From Paenibacillus sanguinis 2301083 = DSM 16941 (lineage in GTDB: Bacteria; Bacillota; Bacilli; Paenibacillales; Paenibacillaceae), in NCBI RefSeq assembly GCF_000374825.1, contig NZ_KB895380.1:186001-250000 (forward strand): a DNA stretch of 64,000 bases. Direction: 5' to 3'. Under the pieces are notes generated by a model. That model was given only the letters and a program-made list of their open reading frames with translations, was not told the DNA's origin and searched no databases. The translations under genes were made by a program, and so were the position numbers. Positions within the stretch are counted from its first letter, which is position 1. Every line of letters begins with the position of its first letter. Below, piece after piece: positions 27,608-37,265 of this stretch.

Positions 27608-29560
27608 TTATTGGTTGGATTCATGCTCATCAGCTTCATATTCATCTGTGTCAACAGCAGCATCCTGTTGTTTGCCTTGATACAACTCATGTCTTTGACT
27701 ATAAAACCCTAGCAAATACTTGCCGGACAAGGACTGATTATTAAAATCCTTGGGGTCAAATTTGTAAGCAATCTCATCTATAATTTTGGTCAGATTCGTT
27801 GCTTTACGCCCTAATCGGGCCTGATAAGGCTGTAGGGCAGCCTGAATTACCTTCCAGGTTCGCTCCGGATGCTGAGAGAATGTATTCATATAGCGAATAG
27901 CATTAGTCGCCCGATTCTCTTCCCTTCCTAGCGCCCGTCTCTCCAGCACGTCGGCTACAGCGAGCATTCTTCCAAATAAATAACTGCGATCATCGTTTTG
28001 TTCATCCAGTGGCATGCCGATTCCCTCCCGTCGATCATATAAGTGCTTGTCAAACAGTGCACAGGCAATACTCAGCGTCTTTTCCCATTCCCAGCGCTCC
28101 AAAGCTACCGGGTTAGAGGCCCGGTTCACCAGGCTCCTGATAATATCAAGCGGTACTTTGGAGCCATCAACGATACAGGGCAGCATCCGCTCCATGAGGC
28201 CCTTTACCACTTTGTCACTTGCACGTGGACCATAGGCTGCAAAGGCAATGTCGCGTGTCGCCGGAGCGCCATAGAAGGCCGTGAATTCTCCCTGCTCATT
28301 CTTCCGATACCGATGGAGCCAGGCACAGGTGGTATGCCAATGCTTAAGCCGATCCAGGTATAGCTCTTTGTCCATATTCCGGTAATACAGCACCGCCATA
28401 CGTCCGGTTGTGGCAGAGTCAAGAATCAGGATATTCACACCTGTCCGGGCCGAACCGACCTCGCCTTGCACCATTTTGCTTCTGTACCCATCAAGCGCCT
28501 TGGCTACCTCGGCAGCCAGCGTCTCGTGCGTATTGGACTTACGGACCACCTCTGGCATCGCCTCCGGATCAAGAGCAAAGGTGTCCTCGCCAGGGTCGGG
28601 AATATACAAGGAAGCATTACCCCACACTAGGAAGACGCGATCATCAATCGTCTTTCCCTGACGCTGAATGAGCCACTTCAAGGCATTATGGGCCTTCTGC
28701 GATACCTCGTAGCTTATGCTCGCCGCATCTCGGCTATCTGTGAACCGTCCACGATAGGTAAAGCCGGTCTTGTCGTTGGCCGAGATAAGCTTGGCTTTAT
28801 CAGCCGCATTGCGGATCTTGTTGGCGTGCTTATCGGTACTAGGCAATCGTCGCCCGGTCACATAACAAAGGTCTTCATCTCCCAGCTTCTCTTGATAATA
28901 GGCGATGAAGGAAGCGTGAACCTCAGCGTCCTTCCAAACCTCTTCAAGTCGATCATCGTCCGGCGAATAGACGGTGAAGCGAACAAAGGCGCTGGTCTGA
29001 TCCCCTGCAATTACGCTAAAAATCTCAGGCTTCACCGGGTATCGATCGCTGTACTTGTTGTCCCATTTGACAATAAGTTGTTGCTGATCATCCACAGCCA
29101 GAATGCGACTGACTTCGACAAGGTCACGAATTAACGTTCTTTTCCTTAAGTAACGATAAATGCTCATTACCTTGGGATGTGTATGTGGGGACTCGGCCCA
29201 ATTTTGCAGTTCTTGTATGTAGGTTGCGAAGGGCTCTTCTCCTTTAATTTGTCCGCCATAAGCGACATAGTCCCCTGCGACATAGCTTAACTTGTCATGC
29301 AGCGGATAAGGGGCAATGACAGCGCCAGCCCGACTGGCTGACTTTTCTGTACAAGGAATCAAGGTGCTGGCTTCACTCTTGTCAATCACCTTGGCTGAGT
29401 GAAACTCTCCTTCCTTGGTCACACGCACTTCTATATGAGCATTCTGTGTGGTATGCGCAACAGGGAGCAGCGTATATTCGCGGTTGTATCTTAATCCAAT
29501 CTCGCCTACTCTATCTATATTGGACTCATAGGTCTCATATAAGTTAAGCAGCCAGCTCAC
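27608..29560 (-). CDS. cas8c: type I-C Cas8c (Csd1) large subunit
   Basis: 650 residues, starting [13 protein letters not shown] as Csd1 proteins do. The GTG at 29560 overlaps the cas5 stop (GTGA) and is preceded by GAGGAGG; an open extension of seven residues upstream is glycine-rich artefact. Cas8c recognises the PAM and opens target DNA; the small subunit Cas11c is usually made from an internal start within the 3' part of this gene, which was not located here. The C-terminus is acidic. Confidence 0.96.
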   Translation of the reverse strand: MSWLLNLYETYESNIDRVGEIGLRYNREYTLLPVAHTTQNAHIEVRVTKEGEFHSAKVIDKSEASTLIPCTEKSASRAGAVIAPYPLHDKLSYVAGDYVAYGGQIKGEEPFATYIQELQNWAESPHTHPKVMSIYRYLRKRTLIRDLVEVSRILAVDDQQQLIVKWDNKYSDRYPVKPEIFSVIAGDQTSAFVRFTVYSPDDDRLEEVWKDAEVHASFIAYYQEKLGDEDLCYVTGRRLPSTDKHANKIRNAADKAKLISANDKTGFTYRGRFTDSRDAASISYEVSQKAHNALKWLIQRQGKTIDDRVFLVWGNASLYIPDPGEDTFALDPEAMPEVVRKSNTHETLAAEVAKALDGYRSKMVQGEVGSARTGVNILILDSATTGRMAVLYYRNMDKELYLDRLKHWHTTCAWLHRYRKNEQGEFTAFYGAPATRDIAFAAYGPRASDKVVKGLMERMLPCIVDGSKVPLDIIRSLVNRASNPVALERWEWEKTLSIACALFDKHLYDRREGIGMPLDEQNDDRSYLFGRMLAVADVLERRALGREENRATNAIRYMNTFSQHPERTWKVIQAALQPYQARLGRKATNLTKIIDEIAYKFDPKDFNNQSLSGKYLLGFYSQRHELYQGKQQDAAVDTDEYEADEHESNQ

Positions 29561-30279
29561 TGAACCTCCTCCTCTCCCCAACTGGCCAGTAATTGCTCGG
29601 CAGATTGAACATTGCTGTCGTCAAATACCTTGGCCTTCATTTGTGAAATTACACGTATCTGATTGCAGTTCTCGGGTCTGGCAAAAGCGATAACCCCATT
29701 CTTCATCACCGGCTGCCAAAGCCGTACCTCCATCTGATCCCGTCCTGTCTCATCCGGGTAGTTGATACCGTGCACCATCGTACCTAAATGAAGTTCTCCG
29801 TAATGATCGTAGAAGCTATCGCCTTCCCCAAATACGCAAGGCTCCACATAGCCTTGACACTCGCGGGTGCCGAGAAAAATGTCCCGCCGTCCTCCTGCCT
29901 TGACGCTTCGCTTGAGGATATTGTGATGTTTATTTTCGTTCCGATCAAATTCCATATCTGGACGATTAAGATTAAACTCAAAATGGCATTTAACCTGATA
30001 ATATACATCCTTGAGGTAAGTGTAATTAGCCAGTGTATTGCCGCCGCTATAATCAATAGGCCGTACTCCCTTGGATTCCATCCGGATCGCGTTCATAATC
30101 CGGACCTCATCCACAACCATCAGCAGCGTTGGCTTCCAATAGATGCTTTCCACGATGCCCTTGAGCGCCTGATAGGTTGGCACCTGATAGCTGAGCTTCT
30201 CACCCCCAAGCTTGGTTAACGGGTCCGTGAACAAGGCGTAATCACCGTAAACGGCAAACTCCACAGCATTTCTTATCAT
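29557..30279 (-). CDS. cas5: type I-C Cas5c (Cas5d) crRNA-processing endoribonuclease
   Basis: 240 residues. The residues known for catalysis in Bacillus Cas5c (Tyr46, Lys116, His117) appear one position on, as Tyr47 (SIYWKP) and Lys117-His118 (ENKHHN). With no cas6 in the locus, Cas5c must cut the pre-crRNA 3' of the repeat hairpin. It can serve both arrays because the 7-bp stem is the same and only the loop differs. It begins 59 bases after cas3. Confidence 0.97.
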   Translation of the reverse strand: MIRNAVEFAVYGDYALFTDPLTKLGGEKLSYQVPTYQALKGIVESIYWKPTLLMVVDEVRIMNAIRMESKGVRPIDYSGGNTLANYTYLKDVYYQVKCHFEFNLNRPDMEFDRNENKHHNILKRSVKAGGRRDIFLGTRECQGYVEPCVFGEGDSFYDHYGELHLGTMVHGINYPDETGRDQMEVRLWQPVMKNGVIAFARPENCNQIRVISQMKAKVFDDSNVQSAEQLLASWGEEEVQ

Positions 30280-30338
30280 CAGTCATTCACCTCCTTTCCC
30301 ATGGGATCATTCATGCACCTGGACAAATTAGCTAGAGA

Positions 30339-32762
30339 CTAGTAAATAGATGGCGCTCCCCAGCTATCATTTTCTAAATCCAGCCCAAACTCTTCATTGT
30401 AAGCTCCCTCTCGCAGCACAAGGATTTGTCCGTCCAGACAGGCCTCCAGTCCTTGATTCTGGTCCAGCCTGATCTTATCATGCGGGAACAAATTAACGGT
30501 ATATTGCTGTGCCTGGCGCAGCAGACGACCCAAATCCTCAATGCGGCTTGCTCCGTTCAATTCAGCGATAATATTAGCACCTTCCCCATAGGGAGCAATA
30601 ACCGGGGTGGTCAAATCCTCAATTACGTGAAAGTGATCGGCCGCTGTCCGGGGGCTGTTAAGCAGATATTGGGGCGGTCGCTTGGCGTAACTTTGACAGT
30701 AGTCCTGAAAGTAATCATTCTCCTGGGGTTTAGCAAATAGCAGCTTCACCATATTCTTCTTCAGCTTTGGAATTTCAAATTTCAATAATGGCTCAACATC
30801 CGCATAAAATCGCTTGAAGTAAAATCTCATCGCCTTGTCCGATAATAAATAACTACCATGAGCCGACTCATCCCGCTGCATATCCGTAAGCATTCGTTTG
30901 GTGATGTCTTTCCCTTTGCGAATCTCGTTAAGATGCTGCAAGTTCTCCTCGGCATGATCAATCATGTACACCTGCTGGAGCGACTCTTCCCCATGACGGT
31001 TACAGCGCCCAGCCGCCTGCGCCACAGAGTCCAGCCCCGCTAATGAGCGGACTACACACTGGAAGCTAACATCAACTCCGGCTTCAATAAGCGGTGTGCT
31101 GATGCAGATGATCTTTTCTTTCCTGTCCAGGCATCCTCTAATTTTGTCCAGTTCCTGCTTGCGATGGGCCGCACACATGGACGTGCTTAAGTGATACACG
31201 ACAGCACCGTGCTTGATTCCCTTCAAGCGCTCGTACAAATCCTTAACTACAGCCTTCGTATTCAAAATAATCAGCATATCCCGCTTCTCTTCCAGCCTAT
31301 CCAGTACCCAGTCGGTTAAGCTCTCATTCGTGAACACCCTGGTGGTTGCCTCATCGCTTAATTCCACCCGCTTGAATGCCTTAATCACATCGTCCAGGTT
31401 GCCGACAATTTCAGCATCCGAGGGTAGATGCAATTGATGCTCCACCTCATCTAGCGCAGGCTGGGTAGCCGTGCATAACACGATGCTGGATTGTCCATAG
31501 TGCTTCAGGAAGTTCAAGGCCTCATTAAATAGAGAGACACAGGACACCGGAACCTTCTGCACCTCGTCGAATATGATGACCGATTCCGCAAGGTGATGCA
31601 GCCTGCGCACATTCCGGTTGCTTTTGGCGTAGAACACGTTCAAAAATTGCACCATCGTCGTAAAGATAATCGGGCAATCCCAATTGTCCTTGGCCAGCTT
31701 TAATTTTTGCCGAATATGAATCAAGCCATCGTCCATCTCATCATCATGGAGTTCGTCAATCACATTGGAGTGATGCTCCAAAATGTGAATATCATCCTGC
31801 AAAATTTTCCGTACCTCGGCAGCGTTTTGTTCTATGATAGTGGTATATGGAAGGACATATATAATGCGCTTCTTGTGGTGCTCTATCGCATGTCTGAGTG
31901 CATAGCGAAGACTGGCTAACGTCTTGCCCCCGCCAGTAGGGATGGATAGGGTGTAAATACCGGAAGGCTTATACGCAGAACGCTCGCATTGCTCCGACAT
32001 TTCCCTTCTTAGTTGATTAATCGGGGTAGTAGCCGAAGCATGGTCCGCCAATCCCTCCAGCTTATCCATTAATTTAGCATAATAGCTCTCGAACAGTTCC
32101 TTCGTGTTGGGGGCTTGCTCTTCGTTCTGCGCAATCTGCTCCTCAAATCGCCGTGTATCTGTGCGGTCAGCATCAATTAGAGCGCTAAATACATATTTAG
32201 TCAGGTAAAGGCATTTCATTTCCTTGGTGAAAGTGGACGGAAGGGCAAAGTAAGCATCAATCTCTTGTACCGCTTGCTCCACGTATTGTTCAAATGCCTC
32301 ACGGTCCATCACACGCTCAAAAAATAGTTTAGTGCAGGCTTCGTATTCAGGAACATCGTCCTTATCCCGAACTCTTCGCAAATAAGGGGTTTCCAGTTCT
32401 GGACTGATGTAATCATGCAAGCTGGAATGGTGTGAAATGATGGCGTTGCCGACGATTTCAGCCAAGATTCCTTTGCCCGGCTGCTTATGGTAAAGATCAT
32501 ATAGCAAGCGCCCACCGGCTGTAGAATGATCTACACTCCCCCGCTTGGGAGGAGTTTCCGGGTGAGCTACAGCTTCGCGCAGATAGTCTTGAAATGCTAT
32601 TGCGTATTTCCCGAGATCATGGAGTAGGCCTGCCAGACCCGTAATATGCCGAATACCAAGTGCCTCCCCAGCGAACTCTGCCAATCGCTTTGCTCCTAAC
32701 AAATGATGCTCCACTAGCTGTGGCGTCCCATCATTTTCCCGCACGTGTGCAATATAATCCAA
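30339..32762 (-). CDS. cas3: CRISPR-associated helicase-nuclease Cas3 (HD + DExH)
   Basis: 807 residues. An N-terminal HD nuclease domain (GLLHDLGKYAIAFQDYL; later VDHSTAGGRLL and AIISHHSSLHDY) is followed by the SF2 helicase: Walker A PTGGGKTLASLRYA, Walker B VIFDEVQ, motif III CTATQPA and motif VI QAAGRCNRHG. It degrades Cascade-marked DNA. Start TTG at 32762, with AGGAGG eight bases upstream. First gene of the cas operon. Confidence 0.98.
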   Translation of the reverse strand: MDYIAHVRENDGTPQLVEHHLLGAKRLAEFAGEALGIRHITGLAGLLHDLGKYAIAFQDYLREAVAHPETPPKRGSVDHSTAGGRLLYDLYHKQPGKGILAEIVGNAIISHHSSLHDYISPELETPYLRRVRDKDDVPEYEACTKLFFERVMDREAFEQYVEQAVQEIDAYFALPSTFTKEMKCLYLTKYVFSALIDADRTDTRRFEEQIAQNEEQAPNTKELFESYYAKLMDKLEGLADHASATTPINQLRREMSEQCERSAYKPSGIYTLSIPTGGGKTLASLRYALRHAIEHHKKRIIYVLPYTTIIEQNAAEVRKILQDDIHILEHHSNVIDELHDDEMDDGLIHIRQKLKLAKDNWDCPIIFTTMVQFLNVFYAKSNRNVRRLHHLAESVIIFDEVQKVPVSCVSLFNEALNFLKHYGQSSIVLCTATQPALDEVEHQLHLPSDAEIVGNLDDVIKAFKRVELSDEATTRVFTNESLTDWVLDRLEEKRDMLIILNTKAVVKDLYERLKGIKHGAVVYHLSTSMCAAHRKQELDKIRGCLDRKEKIICISTPLIEAGVDVSFQCVVRSLAGLDSVAQAAGRCNRHGEESLQQVYMIDHAEENLQHLNEIRKGKDITKRMLTDMQRDESAHGSYLLSDKAMRFYFKRFYADVEPLLKFEIPKLKKNMVKLLFAKPQENDYFQDYCQSYAKRPPQYLLNSPRTAADHFHVIEDLTTPVIAPYGEGANIIAELNGASRIEDLGRLLRQAQQYTVNLFPHDKIRLDQNQGLEACLDGQILVLREGAYNEEFGLDLENDSWGAPSIY

Positions 32763-33016
32763 CTGCCTGACCTCCTAAACCTTTTCCGATAGTTCTCGAG
32801 AACTATCTCCATATACTCATGTATTTCTCCGAAAAATCGCCAATACCTTCCATGATTCAACATTTTTTATGATTTGTGGAGTTGTTTTATGTGAACGGCA
32901 AAAAGCCTTCCGAAGATGGGAGGTCTTTTCTTAAAAAATGTTATACATCGCTTTTTACAAAAATAAGCAGTTCATGATAATGTTATGAGATGGAGGAATC
33001 AAAGGAGGATTTAATT
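32763..33016. other. promoter region of the cas operon
   Basis: No gene. It contains the 20-bp palindrome described separately, AT-rich DNA, and around 32905-32936 an imperfect hairpin with a T run on the minus strand that might stop readthrough into cas3. I see no convincing -35/-10 pair. Confidence 0.4.
32788..32807. promoter_or_regulatory. perfect 20-bp palindrome in front of cas3
   Basis: GATAGTTCTC/GAGAACTATC is perfectly self-complementary. Its edge is about 25 bp from the cas3 TTG and about 10 bp from the AGGAGG. The position suits a repressor operator or a 5'-UTR hairpin. Confidence 0.6.
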
Positions 33017-33271
33017 TTGTTTAAAAGCTCACCGGAAGGGGTTAATGCTAAATCTGTAGCTGCTTTAATTTTAGGGGTTTTATCTTTAGTAATACCACTT
33101 TTTGGCTTTATTTTAGCAATAATTTCAATTATTCTAGCAAGGCAGGCATCCAATGAAATTACTAGATCCAATGATGCCGGTAAAGGCTTGGCAATTGCAG
33201 GACTTGCTTGTGGTACACTTACCCTATCATTTTACTTCTTACTACTTTTGAATTATATGATTTATTGGTAG
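33017..33271 (+). CDS. DUF4190-like small membrane protein
   Basis: About 84 residues with two hydrophobic helices: SVAALILGVLSLVIPLFGFILAIISIILA and GLAIAGLACGTLTLSFYFLLLLNYMIYW. The linker ASNEITRSND and the spacing are typical of DUF4190. A TTG at 33017 has AAAGGAGG eight bases upstream and is preferred over an ATG at 32990 that lacks a ribosome site. It stands alone between the cas operon and array 2, on the opposite strand, with its own terminator. Codon use is AT-richer than in neighbouring genes. Confidence 0.75.
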   Translation: MFKSSPEGVNAKSVAALILGVLSLVIPLFGFILAIISIILARQASNEITRSNDAGKGLAIAGLACGTLTLSFYFLLLLNYMIYW

Positions 33272-33302
33272 TCTGTCCGATTTACTGGACAGGCTTTTTT
33301 AT
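33271..33302 (+). terminator. terminator after the DUF4190-like gene
   Basis: GTCTGTCC pairs with GGACAGGC (one G-T pair), followed by six T. Confidence 0.85.
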
Positions 33303-33408
33303 TATTTCCCTGTATGCCGTATATTCAAGTGCACCCCATAGAATAGACATTGGTCCCTGCTCCAGCGTGTAGCAGAGAACCGCCTGAAATCAATAAATTG
33401 GAAATTGA

Positions 33409-35175
33409 ATTTCAATCCACGCACCCGCGTAGGGTGCGATAAAATGTTGAGCAGCACTCAAGAAAAATACTATTGATTTCAATCCACGCACCCACGTAGG
33501 GTGCGACGTTCACGAAACGGATCAAAATAAGGAAAGCAACCAGATCAATCCACGCACCCCGCGTAGGGTGCGACCATTGATAGATTTAATGCAGGCCTTA
33601 TATCACCGATTTCAATCCACGCACCCGCGTAGGGTGCGACATTCATGGAGCAGATCAACTTAAGTCAAGCAACCATTTCAATCCACGCACCCCGCGTAGG
33701 GTTCGACCTGTTTCAAGCTCCATCTTAAAGGTGCTTGTTATGATTTCAATCCACGCACCCGCGTAGGGTGCGACTGGCACGATCACATTTAATTCTGGAC
33801 ATCCAGAGACGATTTCAATCCACGCACCCGCGTAGGGTGCGACTCGGAGTTGGTTTGACAATATGGATGGCGAACTTATTTCAATCCACGCACCCGCGTA
33901 GGGTGCGACACATTCTCCATTTAGGCGACCATGACCCAAGCGGATTTCAATCCACGCACCCGCATAGGGTGCGACGTTCTTGCTCCCTTCTGCGCCCATA
34001 ACCCGATGTGATTTCAATCCACGCACCCGCATAGGGTGCGACGAAGGCAACTTGCCGAGCCCGTACAGATCACATGCTATTTCAATCCACGCACCCGCAT
34101 AGGGTGCGACGGCACGGGCGGGGCAATCAACACCCAGACGATGAGTATTTCAATCCACGCACCCGCATAGGGTGCGACGCAGCAATATATTATCGGCTGC
34201 CAAGCTGCGGGAATTTCAATCCACGCACCCGCATAGGGTGCGACGCAGCAGCTGGAACTTGTGAAAAGAACCAATTCAATTTCAATCCACACACCCGCAT
34301 AGGGTGCGACGCTGTAATGATGATACCCAAAGGTTTTACGCAAGATTTCAATCCACGCACCCGCATAGGGTGCGACGTTCATCGTTTAAAACCTCACTTT
34401 TCATTTTTATTAATTTCAATCCACGCACCCGCATAGGGTGCGACGTTGGTATACGCGCGCTGATTGGGTGGACGAATACATTTCAATCCACGCACCCGCG
34501 TAGGGTGCGACGTCTAAGTTTTTCGACAGCTCCAGATCAGGACAAGATTTCAATCCACGCACCCGCGTAGGGTGCGACGGGAGACGAGCTGGGAAGATGC
34601 AGATAATGAATTAAATTTCAATCCACGCACCCGCGTAGGGTGCGACTAACTACCTTCTCCTACTGCCATCAAGGCTACTATTTCAATCCACGCACCCGCG
34701 TAGGGTGCGACCTGGATGAGGCTGGCTTCACCGTTTATCCGGATCCATTTCAATCCACGCACCCGCGTAGGGTGCGACATGATGTCAAGGGCACGATTGA
34801 TATTCCAAGTTGATTTCAATCCACGCACCCGCGTAGGGTGCGACTTCACGGATGACAACTCCCAGGAGGCGGGTGCTCCAATTTCAATCCACGCACCCGC
34901 GTAGGGTGCGACTTACATAGGGCATCAGTTCTCTTTAAGACGGTTATTTCAATCCACGCACCCGCGTAGGGTGCGACGCTACTTTAATTATTTTCACCTT
35001 AACATTGTATATTTCAATCCACGCACCCGCGTAGGGTGCGACGCATAGGCGCGGCTGGTGTCACTCGGGAGCTTGCGATTTCAATCCACGCACCCGCGTA
35101 GGGTGCGACTCGGATTCCCTTCTGATGGGATATCCATTGCATTATTTCAATCCACGCACCCGCGTAGGGTGCGAC
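33409..35175 (-). CRISPR. CRISPR array 2, type I-C, 27 repeats / 26 spacers
   Basis: Same 32-bp repeat as array 1 except in the hairpin loop (plus-strand GCGTA or GCATA instead of GCGTG). Same orientation, leader at the high-coordinate end. Repeats 1, 2, 3 and 5 from the low end are degenerate: a changed last base, a loop change, an extra C with an altered start, and an extra C plus a stem change. Repeats 9-16 (33944-34444) all carry GCATA; those before and after carry GCGTA. The one at 34279 also has a stem G-to-A that gives a G-U pair. Spacers are 34-38 bp. Confidence 0.99.
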
Positions 35176-35345
35176 TCCGATTTTTAACAGAATAAGGATA
35201 TTTCAAGGTATAAACAGCCACCTATCCCCCTATTCAGTGTTAAGAATCATCTTTTCATATCCTTATATATACATTAATACAAATGAAAGTAACTAATTTT
35301 GGTGCGAATCTCCCGGGAAAACCATGTTCGCTTCACATTCGCACC
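35176..35345 (-). promoter_or_regulatory. leader of CRISPR array 2
   Basis: Like leader 1, it has TCCGATTTTTAACA next to the repeat and the inverted motif GGTGCGAA (35301-35308) / TTCGCACC (35338-35345) at about 126 bp, with 29 bp between the arms as in leader 1. The middle 80 bp is unrelated in sequence. So array 2 should still be transcribed and able to take up spacers. Confidence 0.85.
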
Positions 35346-35535
35346 AGTCATAAATTACGTCATGGCGCTCTTTTATCATCTTATTATGTAAGCTAGCAAA
35401 GCTGCTACTTCTACCAATACACACTCAATTGAATCAGATAACTTGTAATTAAAAGTATCTCATAATTTAATTAAGGTTTCTAGCTTGGCTTTTCCTACGC
35501 AAGTACAATATGGCATTTTGGGGTTTCCTTACACT

Positions 35536-35567
35536 GAAAAAACGACCCCTGCATCATGCAGGAGTCG
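35536..35567 (-). terminator. terminator of the FusB-type gene
   Basis: On the minus strand CGACTCCTGCA pairs with TGCAGGGGTCG (one mismatch), followed by six T. It is 60 bp after the stop. Confidence 0.9.
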
Positions 35568-35625
35568 TCCCTTCAGTGCGCCCTATACAGGGTCCGATTT
35601 GTAGCGACCCTTTACTACTTTGCAG

Positions 35626-36267
35626 CTATTTTGATGCGGAGAGAAGGAACTTCTCCAGCATCGTGAGATCGGTGATGCTATGGTTACAAGCTGTTCCACT
35701 TAAGCATACGTACTGGCCAATGGAAGAAAGGTGATCCGGTGAGCTGCTCTTGGTCTTTACATTAAAGAATCCAAGTTCCTGATGACGATGACAGAACATA
35801 CAGTAGCCTTTTTTGTTAGTAGCCGTAATCCGTCCCTCAATACCGAGAAATCTGCCTTCGTATGGATACACGATAAACAGGCGATTGGCAGCAATGTCAG
35901 TCCATCTCAGATAGGTGGTACGTGCATAATCGACCATTTCCAGATCAGGCACCTTGAGCTTCTTGACTTTGGGAAACAGCTTTTGAATCTGCTTCGCCGT
36001 TACTTGTGGAAATGAAATCAGGTAGGTCTCCATTCGGTCCAAATATTCCTGGAATTCATGTGCAGCCTCACAGATAGTTAGCTGCTCCAGTAGCTGCCTC
36101 TGTTCGGCATTCAATTCGTCAAAGACCTCGACCATGTTGGTGATGGCTGTATAACGAACCGTTTCCAACACTTTTTGATCCGCAACCGTCCGCAATGCTT
36201 TGAGCAGGAAATCAGCTTGTTTTTGAATAACATTAAATTGGTGATTTTGAATAAACGGTGTTTGCAT
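35626..36267 (-). CDS. FusB/FusC-family EF-G-binding protein
   Basis: 213 residues, the same length as staphylococcal FusB. The helical N-terminal part begins TPFIQNHQFNVIQKQADFLLKAL. The C-terminal domain has the four-cysteine zinc finger (YCMFCHRH near 167, then CLSGTAC near 195). Such proteins bind EF-G and release it from the ribosome, giving fusidic acid resistance in staphylococci; a housekeeping role in relatives is unclear. The ATG at 36267 has AAGGGG nine bases upstream. That ribosome site lies in a hairpin, and a leader ORF ends inside the hairpin. Confidence 0.9.
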   Translation of the reverse strand: MQTPFIQNHQFNVIQKQADFLLKALRTVADQKVLETVRYTAITNMVEVFDELNAEQRQLLEQLTICEAAHEFQEYLDRMETYLISFPQVTAKQIQKLFPKVKKLKVPDLEMVDYARTTYLRWTDIAANRLFIVYPYEGRFLGIEGRITATNKKGYCMFCHRHQELGFFNVKTKSSSPDHLSSIGQYVCLSGTACNHSITDLTMLEKFLLSASK

Positions 36268-36276
36268 GGCTGTCAG

Positions 36277-36307
36277 CCCCTTATTTTTATTGGATAAACA
36301 AATAAGG
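36277..36307 (-). promoter_or_regulatory. Shine-Dalgarno-masking hairpin of the FusB-type gene
   Basis: On the mRNA, CCTTATTT (36300-36307) and AAATAAGG (36279-36286) form a perfect 8-bp stem with a 13-base loop. The right arm contains most of the AAGGGG ribosome site (36277-36282). Confidence 0.6.
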
Positions 36308-36355
36308 TGCAAGGCCTGCAGGTTGAAACGTTATGCTAGATTCAGGGCGATCCAT
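36287..36355 (-). CDS. leader peptide, 22 residues
   Basis: ATG at 36355, stop TAA at 36287-36289. GAGAG lies four bases before the ATG. The peptide (starts MDRPESSITF, ends APYLFIQ) reads through the left arm of the hairpin and stops in its loop, 20 bases before the FusB-type start. A ribosome stalled on it would open the hairpin and free the ribosome site, as known for fusB/erm-type attenuation. The role is inference. Confidence 0.5.
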   Translation of the reverse strand: MDRPESSITFQPAGLAPYLFIQ

Positions 36356-36722
36356 GCTACTCTCGTCGCGCCCTACACAAAGTCGGCCCCTAACAGGCTT
36401 TGCGTAAGGCCTTTCTAGTGAACGAGCAATCCGGCGCTGCCCATATTGCCACGGTATAACCCCCCATGCCATTGATATATCGGAATTATAGCAGGATTGT
36501 AGCGGGAAAAGCAACGAGCTTCCACTCCCGCCCTACTCCTTAATCAACTCATATGTGCTGATATCTCGATATTCATTTGGGCTCTCGTAGCTGGGCTTTT
36601 TCTATTCCATCATCTACCACATGGTTTTCCAGCTTGAAGCTTGTCATGCTCTGCTATATAATTTTACAAAATAGAGGAGTCCGGCTTCGGCTGAAGAGCT
36701 CCATCACGAAGGAGAGCTGATT
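36356..36722. other. intergenic region upstream of mscL and the leader peptide
   Basis: Shared divergent upstream region. It contains further short complementary segments (AGGCCTTACGC... and AGGCTTTGCG-like, about 36390-36415) that could form alternative leader structures. No gene seen. Confidence 0.35.
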
Positions 36723-37112
36723 ATGTGGAAAGAATTTAGGGCCTTTGCGCTCAAGGGCAACGTCCTCGACCTTGCCGTAGGGGTTATCATCGGTGCCGCC
36801 TTCGGGAAGATTGTCACCTCGGTTGTTGAGGATTTGATTACCCCGATTATCGGCTTGCTGCTGGGGGGCATTGATTTAAGTGGACTTCAGTTTACATATG
36901 GGGATGCCGTACTGAAATACGGTAATTTCCTGCAGACGGTTCTTGATTTCTTTATTATTGCTATGTCGATTTTCCTGTTCGTCAAGCTGATTAACAAGTT
37001 CAAGCACGCGGAACAGAAAAAGCCTGAAGCCCCTCCTGCTCCCAGCAAAGAAGAGGTTCTATTGGCCGAGATCCGGGATTTGTTGAAGGAAAAATCCTTA
37101 GGAGAAAGATAG
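36723..37112 (+). CDS. mscL: large-conductance mechanosensitive channel
   Basis: 129 residues. N-terminal [48 protein letters not shown] (first helix and pore), second helix [22 protein letters not shown], and C-terminal helix [16 protein letters not shown]. It forms a pentameric safety valve opened by membrane tension during osmotic downshock. GGAGAG precedes the ATG. Monocistronic. Confidence 0.98.
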   Translation: MWKEFRAFALKGNVLDLAVGVIIGAAFGKIVTSVVEDLITPIIGLLLGGIDLSGLQFTYGDAVLKYGNFLQTVLDFFIIAMSIFLFVKLINKFKHAEQKKPEAPPAPSKEEVLLAEIRDLLKEKSLGER

Positions 37113-37205
37113 TTTCCGGAAATATTTTTAAAGGTTTGTTCTTATTAAGGATAGCAGTAACAATTTAATAGCCCCCGCGCCCGATAGTCTCCTAGTTGCT
37201 TGAAC

Positions 37206-37227
37206 TGATATAATAAGTTAACTTATT
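37206..37227 (+). promoter_or_regulatory. extended -10 promoter overlapped by a 16-bp palindrome
   Basis: TGATATAAT (37206-37214) is an extended -10 (TGn-TATAAT). AATAAGTTAACTTATT (37212-37227), a perfect palindrome, begins inside it, so a bound regulator would block the start point. About 40 bp upstream of the DUF4261 gene. Confidence 0.5.
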
Positions 37228-37265
37228 GCACTCCTGTAGGGAGTCACTGCAAAGGAGAAGATTTG

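Noticed and set aside
32905..32936. Hairpin with a T run on the minus strand upstream of cas3, as a terminator
   Set aside because: Stem needs two bulges; too weak to list as a feature.
33655..34904. Open frames across array 2 with repeats like VAPYAGAWIEI
   Set aside because: Same artefact of the CRISPR repeat.
36356..36514. N-terminal extension of the leader-peptide frame to a 75-codon protein starting at 36514
   Set aside because: Composition is not protein-like and the internal ATG at 36355 has the better ribosome site and stop position relative to the hairpin.
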